Assembly: GCF_024362345.1 (NCBI RefSeq)
Contig: NZ_CP101505.1
Coordinates: forward strand, 1,260,001 to 1,324,000
DNA: 64,000 bases
Source: Polaribacter dokdonensis
GTDB taxonomy: Bacteria > Bacteroidota > Bacteroidia > Flavobacteriales > Flavobacteriaceae
Direction: 5' to 3'
Part shown: in pieces, positions 29,073-38,190 of the stretch
Layout: each line of letters starts with the position of its first letter
Numbering within the stretch: position 1 is the stretch's first letter
Made by a program: the position numbers and the translations under genes
Notes under the pieces: model-generated
The model's input: only the letters and a program-made list of their open reading frames with translations
The model's database searches: none
Told to the model about the DNA's origin: nothing

Positions 29073-29114
29073 ATAAAAAAATAAAACGGGTTGCTAATAG
29101 TTAAGCAACCCGTT
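29073..29114 (-). terminator. Rho-independent terminator after susD
   Basis: Strong hairpin AACGGGTTGCT (29085-29095) / AGCAACCCGTT (29104-29114) with an 8-base loop. On the minus strand it is followed by a T-rich tract (A-rich on plus, 29073-29084). It lies 27 bp after the susD stop and ends the susCD transcript. Confidence 0.92.
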
Positions 29115-29140
29115 CTTGATATTAAACAAAGTTTAGTAAA

Positions 29141-30748
29141 TTAATATCCAGGATTTTGAGTCAAAGTTCCTCCACTTGCATCAATCTGCTCTTGTGGAAT
29201 TGGGAACAATGTCTTGTGAGCATCGCTGTTAGTTTTCTCCCACCAAGAATCACCCCATTTTCCAAAACGGATTAAATCTTGACGACGCGTAACCTCCATA
29301 AACATTTCTCTACCTCTTTCTGCTAAAAATTCATCAGCAGTTAAAGAGCCTAAAGGAGTTGTTAAACCTGCTCTATTTCTTATAGTATTTACATCAGACA
29401 AAGCCATGTTCCAGTCTCCTGCAGCTCTAGCCATACCTTCTGCTCTTATTAAATATAAATCACCTAAACGTATAATTGGGTAATCATTATCCATATTATC
29501 TTGTCCACCTTGTCTAAAGCTGAATTTCCCTAAACGTGCACCACCTTCTCTAGAAGCATTTGGCTCTAATTCGTTTATTGCTGCTGTATAAGTTAGCTCT
29601 AAATCTGATGATTCTGCATAATCTACAATTACAGATCCTTGATAATCTAATTGAGTACCAATGATAAAGTTCGCTTTTTTACGATCATCTGCAGCATCAT
29701 AAGAATTATAAAATTCTTCTAAAGCTGAATATCCATTCCAAGGCTGAGATGATAAGTTGTACGAAAACTGATTTGCATAGTGCAAAGTCATACGTGCAAA
29801 GTTCATATTTGGTCCTGAAACATTGTCATAAGGAATAGACCAAACCATTTCTGGGTTGTTTCCGTTATTAGGTGCAAAAATAGTTGCATAACCACTTAAC
29901 ATATCTGGATCTGTATCTACTGCAGGTCTTTTACCTGGGTTTTCTACTTGGTATCCACTATCCACTAACATATATCCTCCATTGTCAATTACATACCCTG
30001 CAGCCATTGCAGCTTCTGAATATCTTGGAGTACCTGTATATACTTCAGCATTTAAATATAATTTAGCTAATAAACCTAAAGCTGCGAATTGATTAATTCT
30101 GTAAACTTCTTGGTCTGTTGTTAAAGGACTTGCTGATAAATCCATACCTGCAGTAATAGAAGGTACACCTAAAGCAGCTAATAATTCAGTTTCAACAAAG
30201 TTGAAAACTTGAGCTCTATTTGACTGAGGAGCATCTACACCTGGGGTTGTAACAATTTTTACATTACCCCACATGTCTAATAACCTGTAGTAGAAAAATG
30301 CTCTTAACGCTCTAACTTGAGCAGTTTGATTTGCATCTAAGCTACCAGCTAATAAGTTATTACACTCACCAATTGCACTATACTGCTGACCCCAAGCACC
30401 ATTAATTGGTCCATTAGTAGAAGTATAAGTATGTCTGTGCATGTCAATCCAAATTCCACCATCAAACCAGTCACCACCTTTTTGCGTAATTGCCATTTCA
30501 TCTGAAGATACAGATTGAACTGACCAATAACCACCATGGTTTGCTGATCCTGATTCTCTTAATTGAGCGAATGCAGAGTTTATTGCATCTGAAGGTCCTG
30601 CACCTCCACCATCAAAACTACCAAAAGATGGTTCTGAGCCGTTAAATGATTCTGTTTGTTCACCTACAAGTACTTCATCTAAATCTGTACAAGCGTTGAA
30701 AGAAATCAGAACACAAGAAACTGTAAATAATAAAAGTATTTTTTTCAT
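29141..30748 (-). CDS. susD: SusD/RagB-family glycan-binding lipoprotein
   Basis: A 535-residue outer-membrane lipoprotein (signal ending ISFNAC, Cys20) that caps the partner SusC and captures ligand. SusD features are visible: TPR-like helices with QVRALRAFFYYRLLDMWGNVKIVTTPG, the C-terminal YPIIRLGDLYLIRAEGMARAAGDW, and the end EERGREMF-like segment AERGREMFMEVTRRQDLIRFGKW. It starts 13 bp after susC. The ligand cannot be told from sequence; neighbouring genes suggest a glycoside or oligosaccharide. Confidence 0.95.
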   Translation of the reverse strand: MKKILLLFTVSCVLISFNACTDLDEVLVGEQTESFNGSEPSFGSFDGGGAGPSDAINSAFAQLRESGSANHGGYWSVQSVSSDEMAITQKGGDWFDGGIWIDMHRHTYTSTNGPINGAWGQQYSAIGECNNLLAGSLDANQTAQVRALRAFFYYRLLDMWGNVKIVTTPGVDAPQSNRAQVFNFVETELLAALGVPSITAGMDLSASPLTTDQEVYRINQFAALGLLAKLYLNAEVYTGTPRYSEAAMAAGYVIDNGGYMLVDSGYQVENPGKRPAVDTDPDMLSGYATIFAPNNGNNPEMVWSIPYDNVSGPNMNFARMTLHYANQFSYNLSSQPWNGYSALEEFYNSYDAADDRKKANFIIGTQLDYQGSVIVDYAESSDLELTYTAAINELEPNASREGGARLGKFSFRQGGQDNMDNDYPIIRLGDLYLIRAEGMARAAGDWNMALSDVNTIRNRAGLTTPLGSLTADEFLAERGREMFMEVTRRQDLIRFGKWGDSWWEKTNSDAHKTLFPIPQEQIDASGGTLTQNPGY

Positions 30749-30761
30749 TTTTATGTGTTTG

Positions 30762-33746
30762 TTAAAAATTAATGTTAATTCCTAAAGTAACTGTTCTAGA
30801 AGCAAAGTAATTATATCTTCTATCAATACCAGGAGTTAATGGGTCTGCACCAGCAGTTAAGAAACCTCCATTATCAACTGAACCTCTATCCGTAAATGCA
30901 GGTTCTGGATCTGCACCTGAATAGTTAGTGATCGTAAATAAATTTTGTCCTGTTAAAGATACTCTAATGTCTTTAAAGTATTTGCTGTCTTCAGAGATAT
31001 CAAATGAGTATCCTAAAGAAATGTTATCTAATTTAAGGAAATCTGCTTTCTCAACATATAAAGAACTAAACTTAGCGTTTGTAATGTTTGGATCTGCATA
31101 TTCTGTGTTGATATAGTTATAAGAACCTTGAGAACCAACTCTTGGCTCATAAAATACTCTAAAGTTGTTTACTAAACTGTGACCGAAGGCACCTCTAAAG
31201 AATGCATTTAAATCCCAATTTTTATATCTAACAGTGTGTGTCCATCCTAATTCGAAATCTGGAATACCTTTACCTAATTTAGTTAAATCTCCGTCAATAA
31301 CTCCATCTCCATCAGAATCAACTGCATTACCAAATTCTTGGTTTACATCAATACTACCATCTCCATTTACATCTACAAAGTTCTGGCTACCATTAGTAAC
31401 TGTACCATCCCATAAAGCTCCATAAATTTGACCAATTTCCTGACCTTCTGCAACTAAGATTACGTTAGTATCATTTTGTCCTGGTGCTCCTAAATTACCT
31501 CTTAAACCTGGAAGGTTATAAGAATCTAAAGTAGTTTTGTAACTAGATAAAATTATTCCTGAATTATAAGTTAAATCATTTTTCTTAATGATGTCATAGT
31601 TTACTGCTAATTCAAAACCATTAGTAGATAAATCTCCACCATTTTCAACTCTTCTTCCTGAAGGATATACAGCAATATCTACTGCTCTTTCTAAGATAAA
31701 GTCAGATACTTTTCTAGTATATAAATCTAAAGTAGCATTTAATCTACCAGAAGTAAATTCGAAACCTAAATTAGTTTCTGCTTTCTCTTCCCATTTTAAA
31801 TCTGGGTTAGCATCTGTTAACCTTTGGTTACTTAATAAATTTGAAGTTGGCTCAAATTTAGAGTAAGCTAAACCATAATCAGATGGTAAAGATCCTGTAA
31901 CACCATAACCTAGACGTACTTTGAATAAATCTACGTTGTCTAACTGTAAATATTTATTAAGATCTGCACCAATACCTAATGCTGGAAAAAGACCCCATTT
32001 ATTGTTTTCTCCTAATTTACTAGATCCTTCTCTTCTAATAGATGCATTAAAATAAATTGCATCATCGAAAGTTACATTTAATCTTGTAAAGAATGCTATA
32101 ATCTTCTGGTCTGGAGATTTGTTACTATTAACCTCAATAAAACCACCATTTAATTGATCTTGAGACCATTCTAAAGCGTTGATATACGCTAAATCATCAT
32201 TTGGAAAATCTCCTGCAGCTAAGAAATAGTTAAAGAAATTTTCTTGTTGCCAAGAATAACCAGCAGTAAGTTTAAAGTCTAATTTATCTGTAGGCTTAAA
32301 ATTATAGTCTCCATAAACTTCAAATAATTTAAAGTCTCTGTCTTCTGTATATAATCTTGCTAAACCTTTACGAAATGGATTATCTGCTCCACCTCTAAAT
32401 AAAGAAGTAGTTTTGTAATACTCACCATTAGTTAAGTTCGTAGACTGTTGAGAATATAATGCATTTAAGCTAATATTATCTGTAACAGTATATTTGAAGT
32501 TTGCTGAATATGTAAATTCACTTCTCTCTCCATAATTCTGATTTTGATCCTGGATTGATACTGGATTGAAACTATCAAATAAACCTAAAGTTTCGAAGTA
32601 ACCTCCATAAGGATCACCATTATATGGATAAGGTGAATCCGCACCTAAAACAGGAGCTGTTGGATTATATAAAACTGCATATCTTAAAGCTTCATTAAAT
32701 CCGAAATCAGATTCTCTTTGCGTATAAGATGCATTAAAATCTACTTTTAATTTATCATTTAATAATTTAGTACTTGCTTGAAATCTTGTATTGAATTGAT
32801 CGAAACCAGAATTCTTTAAGATACCTTCTGCATTTCTAAAGTTAGCAGAAACTCTAAAGCTTGTATCATCATAACCACCAGTAATTGCAACATTGTTTAC
32901 TGTTGTTACAGCATTTCTTGTTACTAAATCTAACCAGTCTGTTCTACTTCCTAAATCTGTACCACCTGCAGCAACAAACTCATCACCAGTCATGTTCTGA
33001 ACTTGATTCTGTATAGAAGACATTGCAACAGATCCATTATAAGAAACCTGTGTTTCGCCTGCCCTACCTCTTTTAGTAGTTACAATAATTACACCACTTG
33101 AACCACGAGAACCGTAGATTGCAGCAGCAGAACCATCTTTTAACACTGTCATACTAGCAATATCACTTGGATCGATATTGTTTAAAGAAGCACCAATAAC
33201 ACCATCAATAACAATTAATGGTTGTGAATTAGAACCTACAGTAGAAATACCTCTTAATCTAATTACAGCATCTGTATTAGGATCTCCACCTTTGTTGTAG
33301 ATACTTAAACCAGATACCTTACCTTGTAGTAATTCTGATGCACTGTTTACAGTACCCTTGTTAAAAGCCTCTTCATCTACTTTAGTAACTGAAGATGTAA
33401 TTTCTTTTTTAGTAGTACTACCATAACCAACAACGATAATTTCATCTAATTGATTACTTTCTTCTGATAAAGTTAAATTTATCGTAGAAGATGTACCTAC
33501 AGTTCTTTCTTCAGTCTTATATCCTAAAGATCTAAAAACTAACACATCTCCTTGATTTGCTTTAATAGAGTATTTTCCATCAAAGTCTGTTTGAGTACCT
33601 GTAGTAGTGCCTTTAATATTTACACTCACACCAGGCAAACCACCTGTGGCATCTGAAACAACACCAGTAATAGTTTGACCATACATAATACCACCAACCA
33701 AAAAGAGGAATGGCAGAATTAATTTTTTAAGTAACTTGTTTTTCAT
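30762..33746 (-). CDS. susC: SusC/RagA-family TonB-dependent outer-membrane transporter
   Basis: A 994-residue TonB-dependent transporter with a signal peptide (about 1-23, ending YGQ). An N-terminal carboxypeptidase-regulatory-like domain follows (ITGVVSDATGGLPGVSV, TDFDGKYSI). Next are a TonB-box-like DEIIVVGYG, the plug (LIVIDGVIG, IYGSRGSSGVIIVTTKRG at about 190-225) and a long beta-barrel ending in VTLGININF with a terminal Phe. It imports oligosaccharides across the outer membrane using TonB energy, with SusD as lid. A LacI-type operator candidate lies 139 bp upstream; no anti-sigma/ECF pair or HTCS regulator is adjacent. Substrate unknown. Confidence 0.96.
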   Translation of the reverse strand: MKNKLLKKLILPFLFLVGGIMYGQTITGVVSDATGGLPGVSVNIKGTTTGTQTDFDGKYSIKANQGDVLVFRSLGYKTEERTVGTSSTINLTLSEESNQLDEIIVVGYGSTTKKEITSSVTKVDEEAFNKGTVNSASELLQGKVSGLSIYNKGGDPNTDAVIRLRGISTVGSNSQPLIVIDGVIGASLNNIDPSDIASMTVLKDGSAAAIYGSRGSSGVIIVTTKRGRAGETQVSYNGSVAMSSIQNQVQNMTGDEFVAAGGTDLGSRTDWLDLVTRNAVTTVNNVAITGGYDDTSFRVSANFRNAEGILKNSGFDQFNTRFQASTKLLNDKLKVDFNASYTQRESDFGFNEALRYAVLYNPTAPVLGADSPYPYNGDPYGGYFETLGLFDSFNPVSIQDQNQNYGERSEFTYSANFKYTVTDNISLNALYSQQSTNLTNGEYYKTTSLFRGGADNPFRKGLARLYTEDRDFKLFEVYGDYNFKPTDKLDFKLTAGYSWQQENFFNYFLAAGDFPNDDLAYINALEWSQDQLNGGFIEVNSNKSPDQKIIAFFTRLNVTFDDAIYFNASIRREGSSKLGENNKWGLFPALGIGADLNKYLQLDNVDLFKVRLGYGVTGSLPSDYGLAYSKFEPTSNLLSNQRLTDANPDLKWEEKAETNLGFEFTSGRLNATLDLYTRKVSDFILERAVDIAVYPSGRRVENGGDLSTNGFELAVNYDIIKKNDLTYNSGIILSSYKTTLDSYNLPGLRGNLGAPGQNDTNVILVAEGQEIGQIYGALWDGTVTNGSQNFVDVNGDGSIDVNQEFGNAVDSDGDGVIDGDLTKLGKGIPDFELGWTHTVRYKNWDLNAFFRGAFGHSLVNNFRVFYEPRVGSQGSYNYINTEYADPNITNAKFSSLYVEKADFLKLDNISLGYSFDISEDSKYFKDIRVSLTGQNLFTITNYSGADPEPAFTDRGSVDNGGFLTAGADPLTPGIDRRYNYFASRTVTLGININF

Positions 33747-33884
33747 TTAAAGATTGGGTTTTAGTTAATTTTTTTCAAAAACTACATATTATGCTATTGA
33801 TGAAAAGTGATTAAATTTAATGTAATATTAACAAATTTTTATGATTACGTTATGAATTTAATAAAATTTCTCCGAAAAAATTAT

Positions 33885-33899
33885 CTAAAACGTTTTCGG
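33885..33899 (-). promoter_or_regulatory. LacI-type operator candidate upstream of susC
   Basis: The plus strand reads CTAAAACGTTTTCGG, containing the perfect 10-bp palindrome AAAACGTTTT (33887-33896) with the central CpG seen in many LacI-family operators. It lies 139 bp upstream of the susC start and 12 bp beyond the stop of the DUF1080 gene. It matches the sites at 17141 (14/15) and 4841 (13/15). The rest of the 33747-33910 gap is AT-rich with no clear hairpin. Confidence 0.6.
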
Positions 33900-33910
33900 C
33901 TTTGTCTTTT

Positions 33911-34693
33911 TTAGAGCTTTCTTATCCAGATATTTCTGTAGCTAACCCCACTGTTATCTTGGTGATCTTGTAATTTGATAGGTTGCTCATCATGAGCATT
34001 ATACTTAGGCCAACCAATGTATTCAGTGGTTCCTTCTAATTCAAAATTATCTTGCACTAACACTCCATTATGCAATACTGTAATTGTTGCTTTTTCTTTG
34101 ATTTGTCCATTTTCGTCAAAAATTGGTTGATGATAAATAATATCATAAGTATTCCATTTTCCTGTTGCTGAACTTGCTTTTGCTAATGGAATTGACTGCT
34201 TGTAAATTGAACCCACTTGCCCATTTACATACGTGTCATTATCATTATTATCTAATACCTGAACCTCATACCTGTTTTGCAGAAAAACGCCACTATTACT
34301 TCTATTTTGACCATCTGCTCTTACTTCTTCTGATGACTTCCATTCTAAATGCAATTGAACTGACCCAAAATTTTGTTTGGTTTGAATATCACCAGCTTTA
34401 TTTTTAACAGTCATGCTTTTATCAGCATTTAAAATCCACTGCACTTCTGTAGAATCTTTAGAGGAAATCCACTCATTAAAATTTGTACCATCAAATAAGA
34501 CAATAGCATCTGAAGGTATGTTGGTTTCTGAATTTACAGTTACAGTTGGTGGCTTGGGTTCCCAAACTTCAGTTTCTTCGGGCTTTGTAGGCTCTGCTTC
34601 CTGCGTCTCAATAACCTCTGGTTTCTTATCTGTTTTTTGGTTACATGCAAGCACAAAAAGTCCTATTGAAAAAAGTATTATGATTTTTTTCAT
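33911..34693 (-). CDS. DUF1080 (3-keto-disaccharide hydrolase domain) lipoprotein
   Basis: A 260-residue lipoprotein (LFVLAC, Cys17), followed by a Pro/Glu-rich linker to about residue 55 and one DUF1080 beta-sandwich. Family phrases are ALFDG-like IVLFDGTNFNEWIS, FGSVQLHLEWKS, NSGVFLQNRYEVQVLDN and GVSYRNIWIRKL. DUF1080 proteins cleave or bind 3-keto glycosides in the pathway known from Bacteroides, so action on oxidised glycosides in the periplasm is expected. It is the last gene of the minus-strand operon starting at 39180, 23 bp after the isomerase gene. Catalytic residues are not assignable with confidence. Confidence 0.88.
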   Translation of the reverse strand: MKKIIILFSIGLFVLACNQKTDKKPEVIETQEAEPTKPEETEVWEPKPPTVTVNSETNIPSDAIVLFDGTNFNEWISSKDSTEVQWILNADKSMTVKNKAGDIQTKQNFGSVQLHLEWKSSEEVRADGQNRSNSGVFLQNRYEVQVLDNNDNDTYVNGQVGSIYKQSIPLAKASSATGKWNTYDIIYHQPIFDENGQIKEKATITVLHNGVLVQDNFELEGTTEYIGWPKYNAHDEQPIKLQDHQDNSGVSYRNIWIRKL

Positions 34694-34716
34694 TCTATTT
34701 ATTTATAAATTATAGT

Positions 34717-35775
34717 TTAAATTCCTAAAATTCTATTTATGTGATTCTGATCAATATCATCCTTGCTTCCTGCAAAATCATCAAAGCGTTTATCGGTAAC
34801 TTCAATAATATGATCTTGTATAAATTTTACGCCTTCTCTAGCTCCTTGTTCTGGACTTTTAATAATACATTCCCATTCTAAAACTGCCCAAACATCACAG
34901 CCATATTCTGTAAGCTTAGAAAATACTTTTTTAAAGTCTACTTGACCATCTCCAGGAGATCTGTAACGACCTGCTCTGTCTTTCCAATCATTATAACCAC
35001 CAAACATTCCTTTTTTACCTGAAGGATTAAATTCAGAATCCTTAACATGAAACGCTTTTATAAATTCATGATAATGATCTATGTATTTTACATAATCTAA
35101 TTGTTGTAACACAAAATGAGATGGGTCATACAAAATATTAACTGCTGAGTGATTATTTGTAGCTGCTAAAAAACGTTCGAATGTATCTCCATCATGAATA
35201 TCTTCTACAGGATGTACCTCATAACAAACATTCACATCATTCTCTTTAAAGGTATCTAATATTGGCAACCATCTATTTGCTAATTCTTTAAAACCAGTTT
35301 CTACTAAACCTTTAGGTTGTTGTGGCCAAGGATGCATTACTGGCCATAATAAAGAGCCTGAAAAAGTTGCATGATTATTTAAGCCTAATCTTCTACTTAC
35401 AATACCTGCTTTTTTCATTTGATCTACAGCCCATAAAGTTCTTTCTTTTGGCTTACCATGTAATTCTTTAGGCGCAAAAACATCGAACATTAAATCATGA
35501 GCAGAATGAACTGCAACCAACTGACCTTGAATATGAGTTGAGAGCTCTGTAATTTCTAATCCGAAAGAATTTATTTTGCCTTTAAACTCATCACAATAAG
35601 TCTGGCTTTCGGCTGCAATATCTAAATCAATTATAGATTTATCTAGTGTTGGTATTTGTATACCTTTATACCCAAGATTTGATGCCCATTTACACAAACC
35701 TTCTAAAGTATTAAATGGCTCCTTATCTCCCATAAACTGAGCTAAGAAAACTGCTGGCCCTTTTATCGTAGTCAT
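34717..35775 (-). CDS. Sugar phosphate isomerase/epimerase family TIM barrel (cytoplasmic)
   Basis: A 352-residue xylose-isomerase-like TIM-barrel (AP endonuclease 2 fold) without signal peptide. Metal-site strands are seen at NVCYEVHPVEDIHDGDTF, LYDPSHFV, AFHVKDSEF and AVLEWECII, giving the usual Glu/Asp/His ligands. Members of this branch act on keto-sugars, for example 3-keto-glucose or hydroxypyruvate-type compounds. Together with Gfo/Idh and DUF1080 neighbours, it may rearrange or cleave a 3-keto sugar. It is 16 bp after the Gfo/Idh gene. The precise reaction is not provable. Confidence 0.86.
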   Translation of the reverse strand: MTTIKGPAVFLAQFMGDKEPFNTLEGLCKWASNLGYKGIQIPTLDKSIIDLDIAAESQTYCDEFKGKINSFGLEITELSTHIQGQLVAVHSAHDLMFDVFAPKELHGKPKERTLWAVDQMKKAGIVSRRLGLNNHATFSGSLLWPVMHPWPQQPKGLVETGFKELANRWLPILDTFKENDVNVCYEVHPVEDIHDGDTFERFLAATNNHSAVNILYDPSHFVLQQLDYVKYIDHYHEFIKAFHVKDSEFNPSGKKGMFGGYNDWKDRAGRYRSPGDGQVDFKKVFSKLTEYGCDVWAVLEWECIIKSPEQGAREGVKFIQDHIIEVTDKRFDDFAGSKDDIDQNHINRILGI

Positions 35776-35791
35776 ATTCTAAAATCTTCTT

Positions 35792-36931
35792 TTAATAATT
35801 ATGGATATCTACCCATACATTTCCTTTTGTATGAGATTCTACAGCTTTTTCTATAAAACTCATACCTCTAACTCCATCTATCATAGTAGGAAACTCTGCA
35901 GCATTATAAGGTTGTTTTAAGATGGCTTTTGCAACACCTTTATAAATATTACCCATAGAATCAAAAATTCCTTCTGGATGACCTGGAGGTAATTTTGTGC
36001 CATCTAAAGATAAGTCTGAATTGTATTCATGACCTGGCTTTAAAACTTGCAATGGTTTACCATCTTGCATTAAATACAGATAGTTAGGATTTTCTTGTTC
36101 CCATTTTAAACCTGCTTTTTTTCCATAAACCTTTACTACAAAACTATTTTCTTCACCAGTTGCAATTTGACTTGCACAGATAACTCCTTTCACATTATTT
36201 GAACACCTTAAAAGTACTGTGCCATCAATATCCATTTTATTATCTGAATACAGATAATTTAAATCTGCTAAGATGGATTCTACCTTTAAACCTGACACAT
36301 ATTCTAACATATCAAAAGCGTGCGTACCAATATCTCCTATACAACAACTTATTCCTGATTTTTCAGGATTTAACCTCCAAGTTGAAGATCTTTTTTCTAT
36401 ATCGTGAATAATTGGATTGATCCAACCTTGATAATATTGTGCATCCACCTTTTGTATTTCTCCTAAATCTCCATTTTTGATCATATGTTTCATTTGACGA
36501 ATCATAGGATAACCAGTATAGGTGTATGTTACAGCAAATACAGTTTTTGCTTTCTGTAAAGTTTGATGCAAAATTTCTGCTTCTGCAAATGTGGTTGTCA
36601 TTGGTTTTTCACAAATAACATTAAAACCATTTTCTAAAAGACTTTTTGCCATTGGAAAATGTAAAAAGTTTGGAGTCAAAATAGATATTACTTGCATCCT
36701 CTCACTTTCTGGTAATGCTAATTCTTTTTGAATTAAGGTATCTAAGTTTTCATAAACTCTACTTGCTGATAAATCTAACTGTTCTGCAAATTTTAAATTT
36801 TCTTGGTAATCTACATTAAACACACCACCCACTAATTCATATTTATCGAACATAGATGATGCAACTCTGTGCAAGATTCCAATTAGTGAATCTCCTCCAC
36901 CTCCTAAAATGCCAAATTTAATTTTCCCCAT
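35792..36931 (-). CDS. Gfo/Idh/MocA-family oxidoreductase
   Basis: A 379-residue NAD(P)-dependent sugar oxidoreductase. The N-terminal Rossmann fold begins with GILGGGGDSLIG (7-18); CEKPMTTT (107-114) holds the conserved EKP Lys; GDIGTHAFDMLEYVSG near 200-215 supplies the catalytic His. No signal peptide, so it is cytoplasmic. Family members oxidise a sugar hydroxyl, commonly C3 of glucosides, or interconvert 3-keto sugars. It lies between an isomerase and a permease in a five-gene operon. The double-Gly N-terminal loop with Asp is slightly different from the usual GxGxxG. Confidence 0.9.
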   Translation of the reverse strand: MGKIKFGILGGGGDSLIGILHRVASSMFDKYELVGGVFNVDYQENLKFAEQLDLSASRVYENLDTLIQKELALPESERMQVISILTPNFLHFPMAKSLLENGFNVICEKPMTTTFAEAEILHQTLQKAKTVFAVTYTYTGYPMIRQMKHMIKNGDLGEIQKVDAQYYQGWINPIIHDIEKRSSTWRLNPEKSGISCCIGDIGTHAFDMLEYVSGLKVESILADLNYLYSDNKMDIDGTVLLRCSNNVKGVICASQIATGEENSFVVKVYGKKAGLKWEQENPNYLYLMQDGKPLQVLKPGHEYNSDLSLDGTKLPPGHPEGIFDSMGNIYKGVAKAILKQPYNAAEFPTMIDGVRGMSFIEKAVESHTKGNVWVDIHNY

Positions 36932-36938
36932 TTTAATT

Positions 36939-38168
36939 TTAAGATTTATATTCTACTTTTTCATTCTTAAAAAAGAATCCAAAAATCAGCATTACAACAA
37001 CAGCAAATATTGCTGGAAACATCCAAATATTTTGCCAAGCATGTAAACCTTCTTCTACAATATTTTGATCTACAATTTTACCTGCAACCCAAAAACCAAC
37101 CAACATACCAACTCCATAAGTTGCTAATGTTATTAAACCTTGTGCTGCACTTTTAATTTTTTCGCCTGCTTTAGAATCCGTATAAATTTGACCTGATACA
37201 AAAAAGAAGTCGTAACAAATACCATGTAAAGCAATACCGATAATCAGCATAAAAAATAAATCGCCACTATTACCATAAGCGAATAACAAGTAACGAATTA
37301 CCCAAGCTAGCATTCCAAATAAAACTGTTTTTTTAAATCCATATTTTTTGAAGTAAAAAGGTAACAATAGCATAAATGCTACTTCTGAAATTTGCCCTAA
37401 TGAAGCCCAAGCTGTAGAATTATCAACTTTATATTCAGTTAAAAACAAACTAATATTTTGATAATAAAAAGCCAATGGAATACATATTAAAAAAGAAGAG
37501 ATAAAGAAAACAAAGAAGTTTTTATCTTTAAATAATTGTAAAGCTTCCAAGCCTAAAATATCTGATATGGATGCTTTTTCATCCTTATTCGCAGAAGGTG
37601 GCGTTTTTGGTAAAAAGAAACTGAATACTCCTAAAACTACAGAAGCAATGGCTACCATAATAAATGTATTTGATAACATACCTGAAGCAATATTTGCTTC
37701 AGAATCCCATTTAAAAACAAAACTGATAGCTAAACCTGCTATAATCCAACCAATTGTTCCCCAAACTCTAACCATAGGAAATTGTTTAGCAGGGTCTTTC
37801 ATTTGATTAAAAGAAACTGAATTTACCAAGGCTAAAGTTGGCATGTAAGCTATCATATACCCTAAAACATAAGGATAAAACACATTAAATTCGGTTGATT
37901 GCGCCATTAAATACATTAAACCTGCACCAATTAAATGTAGAATTGCCAGAATCTTTTCTGCGTTAATATATCTATCTGCAATTAAGCCAATAATAAAAGG
38001 CGCTATAATAGCTCCCCAAGATTGTGTAGAATAAGCCATACCTGTTTCAGCCCCAGAAGCACCTAAATTATTTCCTAAAAAAGTACCCATGGTTACAAAC
38101 CATCCTCCCCAAATAAAAAATTCGAGAAACATCATAAAAGACAATTGGTATTGAATTGATTTTTTCAT
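36939..38168 (-). CDS. Nucleoside:H+ symporter-like MFS permease
   Basis: A 409-residue membrane protein with 12 segments that matches the NHS/NupG family: YQLSFMMFLEFFIWGGWFVTMGTFL in TM1, IIGLIADRYINAEKIL in the TM2-3 loop and QFPMVRVWGTIGWI in TM5. In Bacteroidota, NupG-like proteins next to Gfo/Idh and sugar-isomerase genes probably carry sugars or modified sugars rather than nucleosides. It is 7 bp upstream of the Gfo/Idh gene. Substrate here is an inference. Confidence 0.86.
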   Translation of the reverse strand: MKKSIQYQLSFMMFLEFFIWGGWFVTMGTFLGNNLGASGAETGMAYSTQSWGAIIAPFIIGLIADRYINAEKILAILHLIGAGLMYLMAQSTEFNVFYPYVLGYMIAYMPTLALVNSVSFNQMKDPAKQFPMVRVWGTIGWIIAGLAISFVFKWDSEANIASGMLSNTFIMVAIASVVLGVFSFFLPKTPPSANKDEKASISDILGLEALQLFKDKNFFVFFISSFLICIPLAFYYQNISLFLTEYKVDNSTAWASLGQISEVAFMLLLPFYFKKYGFKKTVLFGMLAWVIRYLLFAYGNSGDLFFMLIIGIALHGICYDFFFVSGQIYTDSKAGEKIKSAAQGLITLATYGVGMLVGFWVAGKIVDQNIVEEGLHAWQNIWMFPAIFAVVVMLIFGFFFKNEKVEYKS

Positions 38169-38190
38169 TGTTGATTTTGCTTAATTAATT

